Assembly: GCA_014621425.1 (NCBI GenBank)
Contig: JAANBB010000312.1
Location: 1-48,935, forward strand
Length of the DNA stretch: 48,935 bases
Direction: 5' to 3'
DNA from: Cylindrodendrum hubeiense
Taxonomy: Eukaryota; Ascomycota; Sordariomycetes; Hypocreales; Nectriaceae
Positions within the stretch are counted from its first letter, which is position 1. The number at the start of each line of letters is the position of its first letter. This document shows positions 45,807 to 48,935 of this stretch, one piece after another. The translations under genes and the position numbers were made by a program. The notes under the pieces are model-generated. The model searched no databases. It saw only the letters and a program-made list of their open reading frames with translations, and was not told where the DNA came from.

Positions 45807-47584
45807 CTAGCGCTGGCGAGATTCCCGGGTGAGCAGCGTCTCGACCGTGACGGCGTGGCCTGAGGACGATTGATCAAGCAGTCCAACTTCGGGCGTGGTA
45901 CGGCCCGACAGACGATTTTCGTCGTTGGACCAGACGCGAGTCTGGACGTTAGACGGATGTGTTAGGGGTTCCCAGTGGGGCTGGTGGACAACGGAGGCAA
46001 GGGATCTGAGGGGCAGGACTTGGCCAGAGTGCGGGTGGCTTGTCTTCTTGGAGATGAAGGACGGCAATAATTTAAAGGGAATTGAGAAGTTGAGGTGGGT
46101 GCGGAAGAGGAAGGGGTTAGGGTGGGGGAATTGAATCAGGTCGCCATTATTGGAGACCGTCGCGGAGTAGGTATGCTCGGGTGGCGATGGATGGCTTGGC
46201 GGAAGGCCTTGTTCGACATCAACTGAAGACAAGGTGACGTTAAGAGATTGCATAGGCTCGCGGCGAGAACTGTGCCCTGAGGATGTGCTTATGGATTTGA
46301 GCTGTCGAGATGACAGAAATGACTTGATCTTCTCAGTGGCAGTCCTACAAAGATTAGTATCGCGAATCGAGTTAGGGGCAAGGTATGAGGGAGAGAGAAA
46401 CTTACGAATTCGTAGATCCCGTGTTGGTAGAACTCATACCGCCGCTACCATATGCGTCGCGATCGGGATCGTACTCCTGATGGAGTATTGGGAAGAGACG
46501 GCCGAGACCAATACGAAGACAGCCTCGGCGGTAGGTATTCATGGCATTCTTTGTCATGCCAAAAAAGACGAAAACGGGAATGGCGGAGAGAATGGGGATG
46601 TAGCAGTTGTTAATGAAAGCGAATTCGAGCTGGTTGGAGGGAAGGTAGACGATGGTGTTCCACGGGTAGGGGAATTGTGTCTTGTGAATGGCATTGTAAT
46701 CGAAGGGCATTAGCGGAGATGCCTGGTTGACGTTGAGCACGGCGAGTATGACGATAACAGGTAAGAAAGGCACCAGAATGGACATGACCATGAGGTAGAG
46801 GCGGCGCCTGGCCCGCTGGGCTCGCTGGTTGGCAACACGGTTGTTAGAGAGCGCAGAGACTGTGGTTTTGGCTACTTCGCGGAAGCGAATATAAATGAGG
46901 ACTGCAGGTTGGAGTAAGCCAGTATTCGTAGACGCTTGGCCAAAAAATGGCTGACTTACCTGCGTAGAAAGCTGTCATCATTGACACAACAACCGGAGCG
47001 GCGACGAAGAAGACAATGTACGGCCATGATGGCCAAGCTGCCCAGGTGCATCCGACCAGGGAGGCGACAACGTATCGCTGAGAAGTGAGCGGCCAGACCC
47101 AAGCCAGCTGGATAATGGGTAAAGAGAAGATGATGAGGGCTTGTCCAAAGTTGCGACGGCGCCTCTCTCGCACAGTTAAGGGGTTTGCACGCATCATACC
47201 GACCTGCTGGGCCAGGTTTCGCATGATGGCCAGCAGGCAGGTGACGTAGAGGGAGACGGTGACATTGTGGATATAAGGATTGACATCGCAGAGTCCGTAT
47301 CCGGGCCACCAGGAGTCGGTGTCGTCGTTGCGCCAGATGAGAGAATTGATGACGTTCTTGAAGTTGACGACCTCAATGTTGGCGATGAAGACGACAGCCG
47401 CAAACTCGCCACCACGGTAGAGGTGTCGCAGAGGGACCAGACAAACGAAGTTGGCGAGGATGGCGAGGACGACCCGCAATATGAGGTTAGCTGTGAGGGA
47501 TGGCGATGTGACGGTTTCTGGGCCTGGGGCAACGATGATGAAGGCGGCCTCACCGCGGCTGAACAAGTCGGATGCAGCACCCAT
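45807..47584 (-). CDS. Ste3-type pheromone receptor (PRE-1 homologue)
   Basis: A seven-helix receptor for the lipopeptide (a-factor-type) mating pheromone, coupled to a G protein and MAP-kinase cascade, acting at the plasma membrane. Exons on the minus strand are 47584-46960, 46901-46406 and 46344-45807, phase-consistent, for 552 residues. Hydrophobic helices lie at about 31-52, 58-82, 105-124, 147-166 and 187-214 (the fifth spans the first splice junction), then LYLMVMSILVPFLPVIVILAV and FINNCYIPILSAIPVFVFFGM. Family hallmarks include FANFVCLVPL-like helix 1 (here LANFVCLVPL), the second-helix FIANIEVVNFKNVINSLIW, YVTCLLAIMRNLA in helix 3, PFDYNAIH in the last outer loop and NTYRRGC after helix 7. 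The C-terminal tail, about 200 residues, is Ser/Pro/His-rich and variable in the family. It is the mate of a peptide-pheromone receptor (Ste2/PRE-2) not present here. Confidence 0.93.
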
Positions 47585-48436
47585 TGTGGACGTTTCGGAA
47601 GAGGCCTGATCATGAACTGCAGTGGAGAAGGTCGGAATGGAGACGGCGTGGGCATAGACTTGATGACGATGCTGTTGTTAAGAGAGTCACGAGAGGGCGG
47701 CAGAGTTTCAGTGGCTTCAAGACTCCTTCCTCTCGGTTCAACGGTTGACGAAGAGGGAAGACGCATGGGCCTCAATTGTGGCTATCTTATTGACTTTATA
47801 CACTGTTGGACTGATGTCTGGATTGCTGCCGCAACGCCGTCATGTTCCAGGCCCGGGAAGTTGGATCAGTCATGGGAGGGACCATTCGGGGTTATTGATA
47901 AACAGACAAACCCTCGTCTCAATAGCGGACGACTTACATGACTGGTCAGCCCGCACTTAGACAAAAGCTCTGAATTGGCGGGCTCGCAGGCACAGAAGAG
48001 CTGAATAAGCTGGGCAAAAGGAAACAGTAGGTCATGGTTCTGATTTTTGGTATGTGTTAGTGCAGGGTGTTGCGGTGGGAAAAGCACGTTGTCTATAGAG
48101 CGCGGCTATTGAGGGCGGCCTATTGACCTCCCAATGGGGAAATCGGTGCAGGGATGAGGGCGAAAACGCTTGACCGTCGGGATTGGCGGAGGTGAGGATG
48201 AAGAGAAACGTAGCAGTCGAGACCAAAAGAGTGACGAATGGGCGGGAGATGAACGAGATACATCATTTTAGGGGATGGGCAGATGGGGCGTGGAATGAGG
48301 ATGCGTCGTGGCCTGGGGCGAGGGAGGGAGCGATGTGAGGGGATGGTGATGATGGGCAACATAATTTGAACGTGAATGTGGAGCAGGCGAAGCCTTTTTC
48401 AAGTACAGTACCAAAGCGAGGTCAGGAGGAGACGCA

Positions 48437-48442
48437 TTTATA
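48437..48442 (-). promoter_or_regulatory. TATA box candidate for the pheromone receptor
   Basis: TATAAA on the minus strand, about 850 bp upstream of the receptor ATG. It is the best TATA match in the upstream region, and would imply an 800-nt leader or an unseen leader intron. Confidence 0.35.
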
Positions 48443-48725
48443 GTGGGAGGGCGGGCTTTTCTAAATTTGGGGTTGGTAGCAAATCACCCATTATGCATGG
48501 CGCGAGCTGTGAGTGACGATGGTGGTGAAGCTGCTGGCGATGACCGCCATGGCGGAGGTTGGATCGCAGTAGACGCAATATCGCATTACCCGAGCTCCAC
48601 AAACACGGCATTGAGCTGTAAAAGCCCCAGACTGCCCACTGACAAACTCATGCGGCTCGGTGCACGGTGCCATTTATGCGAAACCGGCCAATCAGAGCGG
48701 CATAGCTGCGACCCCCTAATCTCCC

Positions 48726-48731
48726 TATAAA
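48726..48731 (+). promoter_or_regulatory. TATA box candidate for a plus-strand gene beyond the window
   Basis: TATAAA in CTCCCTATAAAGCC, followed by about 200 bp that turns C/A-rich with CCACC/ACACA runs up to the window end. This is a typical strong fungal core promoter and leader. The coding sequence would begin after 48935. Confidence 0.45.
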
Positions 48732-48935
48732 GCCGTCCAAGTGCCGTATTGCGTCGCAGTGCCTGGGGGAGCTGGGCTGACGGGTGGGTGACGCGACAGA
48801 GCGTGCAGATTAAGGTAGCCAGCCATCCAAACCAGCCCTTCCCCTCCAGCTTTGCACCAAGCTTCCACCGCCCGCAAACACCAAACTATCCCACCACGCA
48901 ACCACACAATCACACATCGCCGCCACCAGCACCCA

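Larger units (their letters stand above)
47585..48935. other. Receptor promoter/leader and upstream region of an off-window gene
   Basis: On the minus strand, the receptor's upstream DNA has a TATAAA at 48442-48437, about 850 bp before its ATG, and pyrimidine-rich sequence in between. This suggests a long leader that contains short frames and one overlapping long frame (47766-47194). On the plus strand, TATAAA at 48726-48731 is followed by increasingly C/A-rich, G-poor sequence to the window end, as in fungal 5' leaders. No complete gene is seen. Confidence 0.55.

Noticed and set aside
47267..47941. 224-codon plus-strand frame at the receptor 5' end
   Set aside because: Antisense to conserved receptor exon 1; acidic Asp/Glu/Gly composition is the complement of coding sequence.

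Overview
The window is nuclear DNA of a filamentous ascomycete, most likely a Sordariomycete and perhaps of the order Hypocreales. The signs are short introns (about 45-110 nt) with GTA(A/T)G donors and CTAAC-like branch points, monocistronic genes, long intergenic spaces, and recognisable fungal families: a Ste3-type pheromone receptor, an ENA sodium ATPase, xylitol dehydrogenase, and a stand-alone ribosomal protein eS30. I assembled gene models by hand from reading-frame continuity and splice signals. No rRNA, tRNA, CRISPR array or intact transposon was recognised.

Layout. 1.6-2.5 kb (+): a small Ser/Pro-rich protein of unknown function. 3.1-4.2 kb (-): a DUF202 membrane protein. 6.6-9.5 kb (+): a seven-exon GH3 beta-glucosidase with a PA14 insert and no secretion signal. 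10.3-10.9 kb (-): the exon-junction-complex protein Y14/RBM8A. 11.6-12.0 kb (-): ribosomal protein eS30. 16.2-19.2 kb (+): a 975-residue, largely disordered protein with an EEKR repeat and a C-terminal Cys-rich domain. 20.3-20.7 kb (+): a small NTF2/SnoaL-like protein. 20.7-25.5 kb: gene-poor DNA with at most one broken small ORF. 25.5-29.1 kb (+) and 30.3-32.3 kb (+): an ENA-type P-ATPase followed directly by a Sod2/Nha1-type Na+/H+ antiporter. 33.0-33.9 kb (+): a sulfotransferase-like P-loop protein. 37.3-38.5 kb (+): xylitol dehydrogenase. 40.5-41.4 kb (+): a MARVEL-like four-pass membrane protein. 41.8-45.2 kb (+): a large DUF4203-type seven-pass membrane protein. 45.8-47.6 kb (-): the Ste3/PRE-1 pheromone receptor. 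The right edge carries a TATA box and C/A-rich leader that appear to belong to a plus-strand gene starting outside the window.

Most genes here are independent core or housekeeping genes. The clearest functional grouping is the sodium-efflux pair (ENA pump plus Na+/H+ antiporter), two mechanistically different exporters in the same orientation with only a spacer between them. A second cluster, at 40.5-47.6 kb, is three consecutive multi-pass membrane protein genes. No convincing secondary-metabolite cluster, phage-like or defence system was found. The more unusual signals are regulatory: a perfect 22-bp palindrome, matching TCACGTGA octamers before Y14 and eS30, a cluster of ACGTCA (CRE-type) sites before the NTF2-like gene, and a very long uORF-bearing leader before the pheromone receptor.
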